Positions 8,992 to 18,114 of a stretch of 52,008 nucleotides of DNA are shown here, one piece after another. The stretch is from Spirochaetaceae bacterium (lineage in GTDB: Bacteria; Spirochaetota; Spirochaetia; SZUA-6; Bin103), in assembly GCA_028818385.1 (NCBI GenBank), contig JAPPNY010000006.1:1-52008 (forward strand), written 5' to 3'. The notes beneath the pieces were generated by a model. The model saw only the letters and a program-made list of their open reading frames with translations. It made no database searches and was not told the DNA's origin. Positions within the stretch are counted from its first letter, which is position 1. Every line of letters starts with the position of its first letter. Made by a program: the position numbers and the translations under genes.

Positions 8992-9993
8992 CTACTCCTC
9001 GCCTGACCCCTCATAGAGCCAGCACGCCACCGTGTGCCCCGCTCCGACCTCGAACTCCGGCGGCTTCTGCGCGCACCGGTCGGTGGCGTGATCGCAGCGG
9101 GGCGCAAAGGGGCAGCCGGTGCTGTGCGTCAACGGATGCGGAACCGAGCCCTGGATGACCGCCAGCCGTTGCTTCGGTTCCTCCGCCATGGAGGGAATCG
9201 AGCGGAACAGCGCCTGCGTGTAGGGGTGCCGCGGATCGTGGAAGAGGCCGCGGACCGGCGCGCGCTCCATCACCTGGCCCAGGTACATCACCATCACCGC
9301 GTCGGCCATCTTCGCGATCACCCCCAGGTCGTGGGTGATGAACAGGATGGCCATGTGGAACTGCTCCTGCAGCCGCTTCAGCAGCGCCAGGATCTGCGCC
9401 TCGATGGTGACGTCGAGAGCGGTGGTCGGCTCGTCGGCGATCAGCAGCCTCGGCCGGCAGACCAGCGCCATGGCGATCATGACCCGCTGCCGCATGCCGC
9501 CCGAGAGCTGGTGCGGGTAGGTGTTCATGCGCTGCTCCGGGTCCGGCATGCCCACCGCGCGCAACATCTCGACCGCCGTGGAGGCCGCCTCCTCGGCGCT
9601 CACGGACGTGTGCTCCTGCAGGGCCTCCCTGATCTGGAAGCCGATGGTGTACACCGGGGTCAGCGCCCGCATCGGCTCCTGAAAGATCATGGACACGTCC
9701 CGGCCGCGGATGGCACGGATCCGCCGGCCGCGCTGCGGCAGCCTGACCAGGTCGACCGGGCCCCGGTCGGTCTCCAGCATCATGGAGCCGCTCTCCAGCT
9801 TGCCGGGCGGGCTCTTGACCAGCCGCAACACGCTCAGCGCGGTGACGCTCTTGCCGCAGCCGCTCTCTCCCACCACCCCCAGCGTCTGGTTCGGCGCTAC
9901 GCTGAAGCTCACGCCGTCCACCGCGCGCACGACGCCGTCGTCGGTGTGGAAGTAGGTCCGCAGGTCGCTCACCCGGAGCAGCGCGCCGCTCAT
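8992..9993 (-). CDS. Opp/Dpp-type ABC transporter ATP-binding protein, OppD/DppD subfamily (transporter 1)
   Basis: 333 residues from the ATG at 9993, which overlaps the upstream permease stop as ATGA. An open frame continues further upstream but only reads through the permease gene in the wrong frame. Walker A GESGCGKS is at 42-49, the signature LSGGMRQR and Walker B LLIADEP follow, then the cysteine-rich tail (CPFAPRC...C). It pairs with the OppF-type ATPase two bases downstream. Confidence 0.92.
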   Translation of the reverse strand: MSGALLRVSDLRTYFHTDDGVVRAVDGVSFSVAPNQTLGVVGESGCGKSVTALSVLRLVKSPPGKLESGSMMLETDRGPVDLVRLPQRGRRIRAIRGRDVSMIFQEPMRALTPVYTIGFQIREALQEHTSVSAEEAASTAVEMLRAVGMPDPEQRMNTYPHQLSGGMRQRVMIAMALVCRPRLLIADEPTTALDVTIEAQILALLKRLQEQFHMAILFITHDLGVIAKMADAVMVMYLGQVMERAPVRGLFHDPRHPYTQALFRSIPSMAEEPKQRLAVIQGSVPHPLTHSTGCPFAPRCDHATDRCAQKPPEFEVGAGHTVACWLYEGSGEE

Positions 9994-11111
9994 GTGGCAA
10001 ATGGATCGGCGGCGTCGCGGACGCCGTCGCCCAGGAAGTTGAAGGCCAGCACGATGACGATGATGAAGATCGCCGGCAGGCCGAGCCAGGGCTGGTGCAG
10101 CAACGCCTGCACGCTCTGCGCCCCCTGCAGCAGGATGCCCCAGCTCGTCATGGGCGGCGTGACGCCGACGCCCAGGAAGCTCAGGCTGCTCTCCGCCAGG
10201 ATCAGCTCGGGCACGGACAGCGTCGCCACGACGATGATGTGGCTGAGCGAGCCCGGCAGCAGGTGCTTGGTGATGATGCGCCAGTTGCCGGCGCCGACGC
10301 CCTCGGCGGCCAGGACGTACTCCTCGTTGCGATACGCCAGCACCTTCCCGCGCACGACCCGTGCCAGGCCGCCCCAGCCGATGAGCGAAATCGCCACGAC
10401 GATCCCCATGTACACCCACCCGGAAGGCCAGGTGGCGGGAATGGCGGCCGAGAACGCCAGCCACAGCGGCACCCTGGGGAACGAGATCAGCACCTCGATG
10501 AACCGCTGCAGCGCGTGGTCGATCATGCGGCCGAAGTAGCCGGAGGCGATGCCGAGAATGGTGCCGATGATGATCGTCACCAGGGTGCCTACCAGCGGTA
10601 CGCTCAGGCTCACCTGCGATCCGATCAGGATGCGGGACAGCAGGTCCCGGCCCAGGGTGTCCGTCCCGAACAGGAAGATCGAGCCGCCCTCTTCGACCCC
10701 GAACAGGTGGCGCTCCATCGGGAAGATGCCGAGCCACCGGTACGGCTCTCCCTGCACGAAGAACCGCACGTAGTACTTGGTGTCCTTCTGCTCCTGGTAG
10801 GTGAGCGCGAAGGTCTCCAGGTCCAGCTCCTGCTTGAGCGCGTACGTGAAGGGCCGGCCCAGACGGCCGTCCTCGTCGAAGAAGTGGACCCGCTGCGGCG
10901 GGGCGAAGCGCAGCTTGGTGAACTTCTCGTCGTGGTGATAGGGGCTCAGGAACTCCGCGAAGAGCGCCATCAGGTAGAACAGCGCGACCACGACCGCGCT
11001 CGCGACCGCCAGTCGGTTCTTGCGGAATCTCCTCCAGGCAAGCTGGCGCGGCGTCCGGCGTTCCGTTTCCAGAGCATCGGCAGCTTCGAAACCGACCTCG
11101 TGGGTGCTCAC
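9990..11111 (-). CDS. Opp/Dpp-type ABC transporter permease, DppC/OppC subfamily (transporter 1)
   Basis: 373 residues with one N-terminal membrane helix (about 33-55), a long soluble segment (about 70-150) and a C-terminal five-helix BPD_transp_1 core. The coupling loop lies in the region of ARVVRGKVLAYRNEEYVLAA. The unusually long soluble segment between helix 1 and the core is shared with the paralogue at 16993-18111, so it is a trait of this transporter subfamily. The start is GTG. It lies 9 bp after the dppB-type gene. Confidence 0.9.
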   Translation of the reverse strand: MSTHEVGFEAADALETERRTPRQLAWRRFRKNRLAVASAVVVALFYLMALFAEFLSPYHHDEKFTKLRFAPPQRVHFFDEDGRLGRPFTYALKQELDLETFALTYQEQKDTKYYVRFFVQGEPYRWLGIFPMERHLFGVEEGGSIFLFGTDTLGRDLLSRILIGSQVSLSVPLVGTLVTIIIGTILGIASGYFGRMIDHALQRFIEVLISFPRVPLWLAFSAAIPATWPSGWVYMGIVVAISLIGWGGLARVVRGKVLAYRNEEYVLAAEGVGAGNWRIITKHLLPGSLSHIIVVATLSVPELILAESSLSFLGVGVTPPMTSWGILLQGAQSVQALLHQPWLGLPAIFIIVIVLAFNFLGDGVRDAADPFAT

Positions 11112-11120
11112 TTCGGGTCC

Positions 11121-12119
11121 TCAGTCATAGCGGATCCGCGGGTCGAGCCACGCCAGCGCGATGTCGGCGATGAGATTGCCGAGCAGGAGGAAGATCCCGA
11201 AGAACTGCAGGATGCTCCCCGCCAGGTACACGTCCTCCTGCAGGAGAGCCCTGAACAGCAGCGGTCCGGCGGTGGGCAGGTTCAGCACGATCGAGGTGAT
11301 CGTCTCTCCCGACAGCATGGCCGGCAACGACAGGCCGAGGGCGCTGATGAACGGGTTGAACGCGATGCGGACGCTGTGGCGCCTGATGACCACCGGCTCG
11401 GCCATGCCCTTGGAGCGCGCGGTGGTCACGTGCGGCTGCTCCAGCACCTCCAGCAGGTTGCCGCGCATGATGCGGATGGTGCTGGCCGTGCCGGCGGTGC
11501 CGATGACGATGATCGGAATCCACAGGTTCTTCGCCAGGTCCCACAGTTTCGCGAGGCTCCACGGCGCATCCTCGTACTCCGCGGAGAGCAGCCTCCCCAC
11601 CGGGAGGTCGAGCGCAAACAGCGCGAACACCATCAGGACCAGGGCCAGGAAGAAGTTCGGGATGGACAGGCCGATGAAGCCGGCCAGAGTCGCGGCGTGA
11701 TCGCCCAGGGTGTTCTTGTGCGTGGCGGTGTAGATGCCGATCGGAATGCCGATCGCCCAGGTGAACAGCAGCGTGATGAGCGACAGGCCGAAACTGATCA
11801 GGAGCCGGTCCTCCAGCATCTCCCGGACCGGCAGAAACGTCTCCAGCGACAAGCCGAAGTCGCCGCGCATGAAGTTGCCGATCCAGAGCAGGTATTGCTG
11901 CCACTGCGGCCTGTCCAGACCGAAGCGTGCCCTGATGTTCTGCGCCAGTTCCTCGGCCGCCTGAGCGTTGATCACCCGCGCGTCGGTGCCGGCGGCGAGC
12001 GCGATCAGATTCGACGCGTAGTCGCCCGGCGGCAACTGGATGGTGATGAAGACCACGATCGAGATCAGGAAGAACGACACGATCATGGTCAGCACCCGGC
12101 GGATGATGAACGTCGTCAT
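11121..12119 (-). CDS. Opp/Dpp-type ABC transporter permease, DppB/OppB subfamily (transporter 1)
   Basis: 332 residues, six predicted membrane helices, beginning with the TTFIIRRVLTMIVSFFLI N-terminus typical of DppB-like permeases. The coupling loop is near LLEVLEQPHVTTARSKG. It forms the membrane channel with the DppC-type permease. It is separated from its binding-protein gene upstream by a strong terminator-like hairpin, so its transcription probably depends on read-through. Confidence 0.92.
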   Translation of the reverse strand: MTTFIIRRVLTMIVSFFLISIVVFITIQLPPGDYASNLIALAAGTDARVINAQAAEELAQNIRARFGLDRPQWQQYLLWIGNFMRGDFGLSLETFLPVREMLEDRLLISFGLSLITLLFTWAIGIPIGIYTATHKNTLGDHAATLAGFIGLSIPNFFLALVLMVFALFALDLPVGRLLSAEYEDAPWSLAKLWDLAKNLWIPIIVIGTAGTASTIRIMRGNLLEVLEQPHVTTARSKGMAEPVVIRRHSVRIAFNPFISALGLSLPAMLSGETITSIVLNLPTAGPLLFRALLQEDVYLAGSILQFFGIFLLLGNLIADIALAWLDPRIRYD

Positions 12120-12141
12120 GAGGGCTCAAATGGGGCCGAAT

Positions 12142-12175
12142 CAAAAAGGGACTGACGGGAGATCCCGCCAGTCCC
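12142..12175 (-). terminator. Intra-operon hairpin with T-run after the transporter-1 SBP gene
   Basis: On the minus strand a 12-bp stem (one G-T pair) at 12148-12159/12164-12175 with a 4-nt loop is followed by five T residues. This is the form of an intrinsic terminator. It sits between the binding-protein gene and the permease gene of the same operon, so it probably acts as a partial terminator or 3' stabiliser that raises binding-protein output over the membrane components. Confidence 0.8.
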
Positions 12176-12197
12176 TGAACGTCAGCCTTTCAGGATC

Positions 12198-14036
12198 CTA
12201 CTTGAAGTAGAACTGATCCAGATGCGCGGACATGATGCCCTTCAGCTTCACGCCGGTCTCGGGCATGTTGCCGATCTTGTTGCTGCGCAGCACCGGGATC
12301 GGAACCTCGGCGATGTGGGCGATCTGAAACAGCACGTCCTCGCCCATCATGACGTAGAAGTCCTTGACCAGCTCGACGTACCGCTCCGCGTCGAGCTCCG
12401 AGGTGAGCTCCTGCTCCAGCTCCCAGATGTCCTTGTACTCCTGCGGCGGGTCCACCAGGCCGTGCCCGCACATGTGCGACAGCGGGCTGAACTGGCGACC
12501 CAGGAAGGTGTTCGGCAGGTACGGCTCGAACGACGGGCCGACCCACATGATGGCCTCTCCGTCGCCGCCGCAGCGCGCGGCCCAGCCCGAACCGGCCAGG
12601 ACGTCCATGGTGGCGTCGATGCCGATCTCCTTCCAGTAGCCGACGATCAGCTCGGACGGCGGGATCGTGTCGGGTACCCCCGAGTGCACGTCGAGCACCA
12701 TCGTCACGTTGCCGCCCTCCGGATACTCGAGCAAGCCGTCGCCGTTGCTGTCCGTCAGGCCGAGGCCTTCCAGGAGGCTGCGCGCGCGGTCGGGATCGTA
12801 CTCGGCGTACGTGTCCATCCGCGGGTCGTAGAACACCGAGTTCGGCGACACGACCGTGCCCGCGGTCTCACCCAGTCCGAAGAACAGGGTGTCGTTCATC
12901 TCGTCGCGGTTCAGAGCCAGCGACAGCGCCCGGCGGAAGTCGATCTCCCGGATGTACTTGGCCAGCTTCTCATCGGTCGGCTCGACAATGAGGTTGACCC
13001 ACCCCTGCCGGGCGCCGCCCGTCCACATGTCGATGGTGTAGTCACCGCGCGACTGGCCCTCGCGCAGAACCTGCAAGTCGGACAGCGCGATGAGTCCCTG
13101 CTGCGCGGTCACCTCGCCCTGGACCATCGCCAGGATGGCCGCCTCCTTGTTCGCCACCGAGCGCCGCTCGATGCGATCGATATAGGGAAGCTGGTTCCCT
13201 TCCGTGTCGACCACGGGATAGTACGGATTCCTTACCGCGACCAGCTTGGTGGCCGGGTCATAGCTCTCCAGCACCCACGGGCCGAGCCACGGCTGCTGGG
13301 GGTGCTCCTCCCGGTTCATGCGGCGATGCAGGTCCTCGTAGCTCCGGTCGGAGTTCACCTCCGGGTGGTAGTCCTCGAGCCAGTGCTTGGCGTGGGTGCT
13401 CTCGGCCAGGATCCACATGTGCATCAGCGGATGCGGCACCGGCGACGTGAAGCGCACCGTGCGATCGCTGATCGCCTCGACCTGGACCACGTCGTCGCCG
13501 ATCTGGGCGAACCATCGCGGAATCTGGTTCACCTCCGGGTGGATGTGGACCATGTTGTAGACCCAAGCGATGTCCTCGGCGGTGAACGGCTCGCCGTCCG
13601 ACCAGCGCGCGTTCTCCCGGATCGTCCCCTCGAACACGGTGAAGTCGTCGTTGATCGTGTAGCTCTCGAAGTAGAAGGGATTGAGCGTGTCCGCGCCCAG
13701 GTGCATGCCGTCCTCGACCCACTGGTGGACGTCGAACGGTATGTCGAAGGCGATGCCGCCGCCCTCCGTGTTGTAGCCGGCCAGGTTCAGCCAGCCGATG
13801 CTCGGCTTGCCCTGGTCGACGCCGAGAAACGTGCCGCCGTACGTGCCGATCTCGCTGTGGACCTCGCGCACGAACGGGTTGTTCGACACGCGTTCCTCCA
13901 CCGGGGGCAGCTCACCGTTGGCTACCATCTCCGCCAGCATCGGCGATTCCTGATACTGGGCCGCGCCGTGCGTGGCGGCCAGGAGCATCAGCCCCGTGGC
14001 GAGCGTTGCGAGAGACCAGAGTCTGCGTGTTACCAC
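12198..14036 (-). CDS. SBP_bac_5 family extracellular solute-binding protein (transporter 1)
   Basis: 612 residues with an N-terminal signal peptide (positive VTRR, hydrophobic core, cleavage near THGAAQ). The start is GTG, with AAAGGAG six bases before it. The mature N-terminus 'YQESPMLAEMVANGELPPVEER' is closely matched in the SBP at 19192-21072, defining a subfamily. An EF-hand-like loop DSNGDGLLE (about 429-437) suggests a bound calcium ion. The family binds peptides, nickel or, in several bacteria such as Thermotoga, oligosaccharides; the neighbours here point to sugars. No lipobox cysteine is visible. Confidence 0.9.
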   Translation of the reverse strand: MVTRRLWSLATLATGLMLLAATHGAAQYQESPMLAEMVANGELPPVEERVSNNPFVREVHSEIGTYGGTFLGVDQGKPSIGWLNLAGYNTEGGGIAFDIPFDVHQWVEDGMHLGADTLNPFYFESYTINDDFTVFEGTIRENARWSDGEPFTAEDIAWVYNMVHIHPEVNQIPRWFAQIGDDVVQVEAISDRTVRFTSPVPHPLMHMWILAESTHAKHWLEDYHPEVNSDRSYEDLHRRMNREEHPQQPWLGPWVLESYDPATKLVAVRNPYYPVVDTEGNQLPYIDRIERRSVANKEAAILAMVQGEVTAQQGLIALSDLQVLREGQSRGDYTIDMWTGGARQGWVNLIVEPTDEKLAKYIREIDFRRALSLALNRDEMNDTLFFGLGETAGTVVSPNSVFYDPRMDTYAEYDPDRARSLLEGLGLTDSNGDGLLEYPEGGNVTMVLDVHSGVPDTIPPSELIVGYWKEIGIDATMDVLAGSGWAARCGGDGEAIMWVGPSFEPYLPNTFLGRQFSPLSHMCGHGLVDPPQEYKDIWELEQELTSELDAERYVELVKDFYVMMGEDVLFQIAHIAEVPIPVLRSNKIGNMPETGVKLKGIMSAHLDQFYFK

Positions 14037-14209
14037 CGTGTTCTCCTTTTGTGCGCGAGGCGAGCTCGGGGCCCGCGATCGCGGCGGTGCTCTGTTCGGC
14101 GCGCGAATCGCGCCGATAATGAACGGTTGCGCGTGCTGTCGGGCGTGTCAACCAGCAGCCCCGTGCGGCCGGTGCGGGCCGACTCGTACGCTGCCCCCGG
14201 CCGTGGCGA
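14037..14209 (-). promoter_or_regulatory. Probable promoter region of the transporter-1 operon
   Basis: A perfect TTGACA lies on the minus strand at 14151-14146, about 110 bases before the SBP start. No good -10 hexamer is found 16-18 bases downstream of it; an AT-richer CATTAT lies some 24 bases away. The Shine-Dalgarno AAAGGAG next to 14036 is clear. The rest of the gap shows no gene. Confidence 0.35.
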
Positions 14210-15298
14210 CTAGAATCTGACCTCGTGACCCTCCGCCTCGGTATCGATCTCGGCGAGGAAGATGTCGGCGGGGCCGGTCATCCGCAGCGATCTGTCGTCC
14301 AGCTCCGGCAGGAAGCCCGACGTGTTCGTGTCCGCCGGCACCACGCCGCCCAGGTACGCATGCTGTGAGTAGTAGCTCATCACCAGGGTGCGCGGCCCCG
14401 TGGCGATCAGGCCCGGGTAGGCCGCGTCGCCTTCGCTTGCGAGTGCCAGAAACGGCTCGACCTTCCCCTTCTCGAGCACGAATATCGCCGTGTTGCCCGC
14501 CGGCGTCGGCTGAATCTTCCATGGCGTGTCGGTGCTTCTCCTGCCGGCCACGTACAGCACTCCGTCACATTCGCAGATCGCCGGACAGTGGATCCTGGTC
14601 TTCAGATCCACCCAGTCCCACTCTCGATAGGGTGGCCTGGACCAGTAGAAGATCGAGTCGTCCGGATCGCGGTTCGTCCGCGACACGCACCAGAGCTCGC
14701 CATCCGGGCGAAAGACGAAGTCCGTTTCGCTGATGGAGTTGCAGGGCTTGTGCGTCACCGTTCGCGGATCGAATGACGGATCGGTCGGATCCACGACATC
14801 GTCCTCGGCAAGAGGGATACGGCTGACCGTCTTCCAGTTCAGGCAGTCCGAGCTGGTCAGGAGCTCGCCGCCCTTCTCGGCCGAGTAGAAGGCGCCCTGA
14901 TGCTGCCTGATGCTCCACAGCCAATAGTTCGACTTGTGGATCTGCACCGGGGTCGTCCAGCTTACGCCATTGTCGCTTGAGGACAGGTAGGTGTGCCCGA
15001 CCTGCCGCAGCTCGCCGTTCACGGCGCTGAACCGGCAGCCAAGGAAATACACGCAGAGCCTGTCGTCGGTGGCGAGGAGCTTGGGATCACGATCGTCCAG
15101 TCCTGAATCGATGACCGTGACGGTGTGCCACCGCTTCAGGTCGAGCGACCGCATGACGACGATCGTTCCCTCCGGAGAGGCGTGGGCGGCGTTACGCGAG
15201 TACACCAGCCAGTAGCAGTCTCTCCAGAAGCAGAGATTGGTGCCCATGTTGTGCCAGCCGTCTCTGACTACCGTCCTCTGCCAGTTAATGTGAGGCAT
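14210..15298 (-). CDS. BNR/Asp-box repeat protein, sialidase-fold
   Basis: 362 residues from the ATG at 15298, chosen because GGAGG stands five bases before it; a GTG at 15313 is the alternative. Asp-box-like turns such as SSSDNGVSWTTP and TSSDCLNW recur, and the regular spacing indicates a beta-propeller. No signal peptide is seen. It lies just downstream of the TIM-barrel glycosidase-like gene, at the end of the transporter-2 minus-strand operon. Catalytic sialidase residues were not recognised, so the function (glycosidase, lyase or binding) is open. Confidence 0.7.
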   Translation of the reverse strand: MPHINWQRTVVRDGWHNMGTNLCFWRDCYWLVYSRNAAHASPEGTIVVMRSLDLKRWHTVTVIDSGLDDRDPKLLATDDRLCVYFLGCRFSAVNGELRQVGHTYLSSSDNGVSWTTPVQIHKSNYWLWSIRQHQGAFYSAEKGGELLTSSDCLNWKTVSRIPLAEDDVVDPTDPSFDPRTVTHKPCNSISETDFVFRPDGELWCVSRTNRDPDDSIFYWSRPPYREWDWVDLKTRIHCPAICECDGVLYVAGRRSTDTPWKIQPTPAGNTAIFVLEKGKVEPFLALASEGDAAYPGLIATGPRTLVMSYYSQHAYLGGVVPADTNTSGFLPELDDRSLRMTGPADIFLAEIDTEAEGHEVRF

Positions 15299-15319
15299 GC
15301 GGTCCTCCGTCACTGCTCA

Positions 15320-16996
15320 TCATGAGCGAACGCGGGGAACGACATAGACTTCAACCTCCTCGACGACCGCGGCTTCCTGCGCCGCGGGGTCGCTGTGGTC
15401 GAGCCGCAGATCCAGGCTGTTCTCGCCGCGCACGGTCAGATCGGCGGTCAGCGGGAACCAGTAGGTCACGAAGGGACGGGTGTCCGCGCGGCTCGCTTCG
15501 GCGTCCGGGCCCGGTGGCACCTCGCTCGGCCGCAGGTCGATGCGCACCTCGTCGTCACGGCGCCGCAGTCCGCGGTCGGGGACCGGGCGGCCGTTCAGGC
15601 TCACCGCGAGCGTGTCGGCAAGCGACAGGTGGTGCGCGCGGAACAGCAGCATGGCCGCGGCCACGCCGTCCAGGTCCTCGTACAGCCGGAACCGGTACGA
15701 CGCTGAGCCGTCAGGACGGCAGAGCACCGCCCGTTGCGCCTTGACCTTGCCGCTGGCGGCGCGGTCGGGCCCGAACCCGCCCAGGCCGCCCAGGGTGGGG
15801 TCGAACACGTAGTGGCGGCGGCCCCGCAGCGCCAGCTCGGGGGTGCGCAGGTCCTCCATGTCGTGCAGGGCAAATGGGTAGAAGGGAGCGTGGGCGCCGA
15901 CGCCGCGGGAGGTCCAGTCGCCTTCGTCGCCGCCCGACCAGGTCATCACCAGGAAGTGGTTGTACAGGGAGATGCCGTCGGCTCCCTGCGCGTACATGCT
16001 GGTGACCAGGGCGCGGCGCTGGTCCTGGGTGATCGGCTGCTGGCCCATGCGCCTGCGCGCCCGGTGGCTGGCCCAGTTCATCAGCGCCGGGTAGAGCCGG
16101 CACGGTCCCCCTTCGGTCAACTCCCGCCATTCGGGGTAGGGGATGTTGGCCTCCGCGTACATGGTGTCCTGCGGCGCCACGTGGTCCACCAGCCCGTCGC
16201 CGACCCAGGTGGGCAGGTCGAGCCCCATCGCGTGGCACTCGTCGATGGTGGACGGCACGCGGCACCCCAGCAGCAGCCGCTTGCCCGCTCCGCTGCGATC
16301 GAGCAGCGCCCGCACCTGCCGCACCAGCCCGGTCATCAGGTGCTCCCGCTCGGGGCCGGTCCCCGGCGGAAAGTAGCGGTTGTCGCGGAAGCAGAGCTCG
16401 ACGCCGTCCACGGCGAACGACTCCAGGAAGCGCGTCACTACGCTCAGGACGTAGGCGCGCACCTCCGCAAAGCTGAAGTCCAGCGGCTCGCTCAGGCGGT
16501 ACGTCGGGCCCGGAGGTGCGTCCCGCAGCCGGAACTGCGGGTTGTCGACGATGAAGCCGGCGCCGGCGCCGACCCCCTGCCGAACCGAGTCGGTGTGGTT
16601 GTCGTTCATCCGGAACCCGCCCATCACCTCCATGCCGTGCGCCCGGCACTGGTCGAGCAGGACCCCGAACGGCTGCGTGCCGGCATCCAGCAGCGGCAGG
16701 AAGCGGCGGTGCTGCAGCCGCGCGTCGTAGTCGAGCCCGTCGCTGCGCCAGTAGGTCGTCCAGCCCTGCGTGTACACCTCCTGGATGAAGAGGTCGGGGC
16801 CGGCCGCGGCGACATCGTCGATCCAGTCGCGCAGGTGCGCCTCGGTGACCGGGTCGGGCAGGTAGCGGCTGGCGATCAGCGACGGATCGCTGACGTAGAT
16901 CAGCCTCCGCTCGCCGCGCGGGGCCGGCCGCTCCGCGGACGTGTCCGGGGTCAGGAGTGACCGATCCGGGGTCAGGAGTGACCGATCCGCGGTCAG
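15320..16996 (-). CDS. Putative TIM-barrel glycoside-hydrolase-like protein with apparent CTG start
   Basis: About 558 residues. The N-terminal conserved block (LIYVSDPS) and strand-like segments (VMGGFRMNDNH, VDGVELCFRDNRYF, LLLGCRVPSTIDECH, QGADGISLYNHF) look like the beta strands of a TIM-barrel glycosidase of the GHL (hypothetical glycosyl hydrolase) kind. A beta-sandwich tail follows. It is clearly paralogous to the protein at 33007-34620. There is no ATG, GTG or TTG upstream of the conserved block. The only coherent start is a CTG at 16996 that overlaps the permease stop as CTGA, mirroring the ATGA/GTGA overlaps of neighbouring genes. The first residues are encoded by a 21-bp tandem repeat. 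Function is inferred from fold and context. Confidence 0.6.
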   Translation of the reverse strand: MTADRSLLTPDRSLLTPDTSAERPAPRGERRLIYVSDPSLIASRYLPDPVTEAHLRDWIDDVAAAGPDLFIQEVYTQGWTTYWRSDGLDYDARLQHRRFLPLLDAGTQPFGVLLDQCRAHGMEVMGGFRMNDNHTDSVRQGVGAGAGFIVDNPQFRLRDAPPGPTYRLSEPLDFSFAEVRAYVLSVVTRFLESFAVDGVELCFRDNRYFPPGTGPEREHLMTGLVRQVRALLDRSGAGKRLLLGCRVPSTIDECHAMGLDLPTWVGDGLVDHVAPQDTMYAEANIPYPEWRELTEGGPCRLYPALMNWASHRARRRMGQQPITQDQRRALVTSMYAQGADGISLYNHFLVMTWSGGDEGDWTSRGVGAHAPFYPFALHDMEDLRTPELALRGRRHYVFDPTLGGLGGFGPDRAASGKVKAQRAVLCRPDGSASYRFRLYEDLDGVAAAMLLFRAHHLSLADTLAVSLNGRPVPDRGLRRRDDEVRIDLRPSEVPPGPDAEASRADTRPFVTYWFPLTADLTVRGENSLDLRLDHSDPAAQEAAVVEEVEVYVVPRVRS

Positions 16997-17005
16997 GAGT
17001 AGGGA
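16944..17005. repeat. 21-bp tandem repeat at the permease/TIM-barrel gene junction
   Basis: Two perfect 21-bp copies (16944-16964, 16965-16985) are followed by a third, diverged copy (16986-17005). The unit length is a multiple of three, so it adds a seven-residue repeat (LLTPDRS) to the N-terminus of the downstream protein without shifting the frame. The third copy contains the overlapping stop and putative CTG start. Confidence 0.9.
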
Positions 17006-18111
17006 TCCGCGGCGTCGCGCACGCCGTCGCCGAAGAAGTTGAACGCCAGCACGGTGACGACGATGAAGATGCCGGGCAGGACCAGCCAGCGGTGCTGGAT
17101 GAGCACCTCGATCTTCTGCGCGTCCTGCAGCAGCACCCCCCAGCTCGTCAGCGGCGGCGTGATGCCCACGCCCAGGAAGCTCAGCGCGCTCTCGCCCAGG
17201 ATCACCCCGGGGATGGAGAGGCTGGAGACCACGATCAGGTGGCTCAGCGTGCCCGGAACCAGGTGGCGGAAGATGATGCGGCCCAGGCCGGCACCCGACA
17301 TCTGCGCGGCTGCCACGAAGTCCTCGCCGCGATACTGCAGCACCTTGCCGCGCACCACCCGCGCCAGGCCGCCCCAGTCGATGATCGACAGGATGACGAC
17401 GATGAGCAGGTAGCGGTACCCGGAGGGCATGCTCAGCGGCATGGCGGCGGCCAGCGCCAGCCACAGCGGCAGCGACGGCAGCGCGATCAGCACCTCGATG
17501 AAGCGCTGGATGTAGTGGTCCACGCGCCCCGCGAAATAGCCCGAGATCATGCCCATGACGGAGCCGATCAGGATGGTCAGGAAGGTGCCGACGAAGGGCA
17601 CCGACAGGCTCACCTGCGAGCCGCGCAGGATCCGCGAGTAGAGGTCGCGGCCCAGCGAGTCGGTCCCCCAGAAGTTCCAGCGCGCGCCTTCGCCGACGCT
17701 CATGAGCCGCACGCTGCCCGGAATGATCCACAGGATCCGGTACGGCTCGCCGCGCTGGAAGAACAGGATGGGAAAGCGCTGCTCGCGATCCTCCGTGTAG
17801 AAGATCCTGAGGGTTTCCCGGTCGCGCGTCTTGTCCAGGTTGTAGACGTACGGGCGCGTCAGGCGGCCAGTGTCGTGGTCGCGGAAGTAGATGCGCTGCG
17901 GAGGCGCGAACAGGTGCCTGGAGGACTGCTCGGTGTGGTCCATGGTGCTGAGGAACGGAGCCAGCAGCGCCATCACCAGCAGGACCGCGATCACGAGGCC
18001 GGCGGTGCGCGCCAGCCGATTGCGGCGGAACCGGCGCCAGATAAGCTGCCCGACGGTGCGTCCGGTGAGGTGCTGGGGAGCCTCCACGACGATCGCGCTC
18101 TCAGCCGCCAT
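16993..18111 (-). CDS. Opp/Dpp-type ABC transporter permease, DppC/OppC subfamily (transporter 2)
   Basis: 372 residues with the same plan as the transporter-1 homologue: one N-terminal helix (about 33-53), a long soluble stretch containing a charged-aromatic region, and a five-helix core with coupling loop near VVRGKVLQYRGEDFVAAAQ. It is three bases downstream of the dppB-type gene. Its stop overlaps the putative CTG start of the next gene. Confidence 0.9.
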   Translation of the reverse strand: MAAESAIVVEAPQHLTGRTVGQLIWRRFRRNRLARTAGLVIAVLLVMALLAPFLSTMDHTEQSSRHLFAPPQRIYFRDHDTGRLTRPYVYNLDKTRDRETLRIFYTEDREQRFPILFFQRGEPYRILWIIPGSVRLMSVGEGARWNFWGTDSLGRDLYSRILRGSQVSLSVPFVGTFLTILIGSVMGMISGYFAGRVDHYIQRFIEVLIALPSLPLWLALAAAMPLSMPSGYRYLLIVVILSIIDWGGLARVVRGKVLQYRGEDFVAAAQMSGAGLGRIIFRHLVPGTLSHLIVVSSLSIPGVILGESALSFLGVGITPPLTSWGVLLQDAQKIEVLIQHRWLVLPGIFIVVTVLAFNFFGDGVRDAADPYS

Positions 18112-18114
18112 GCG

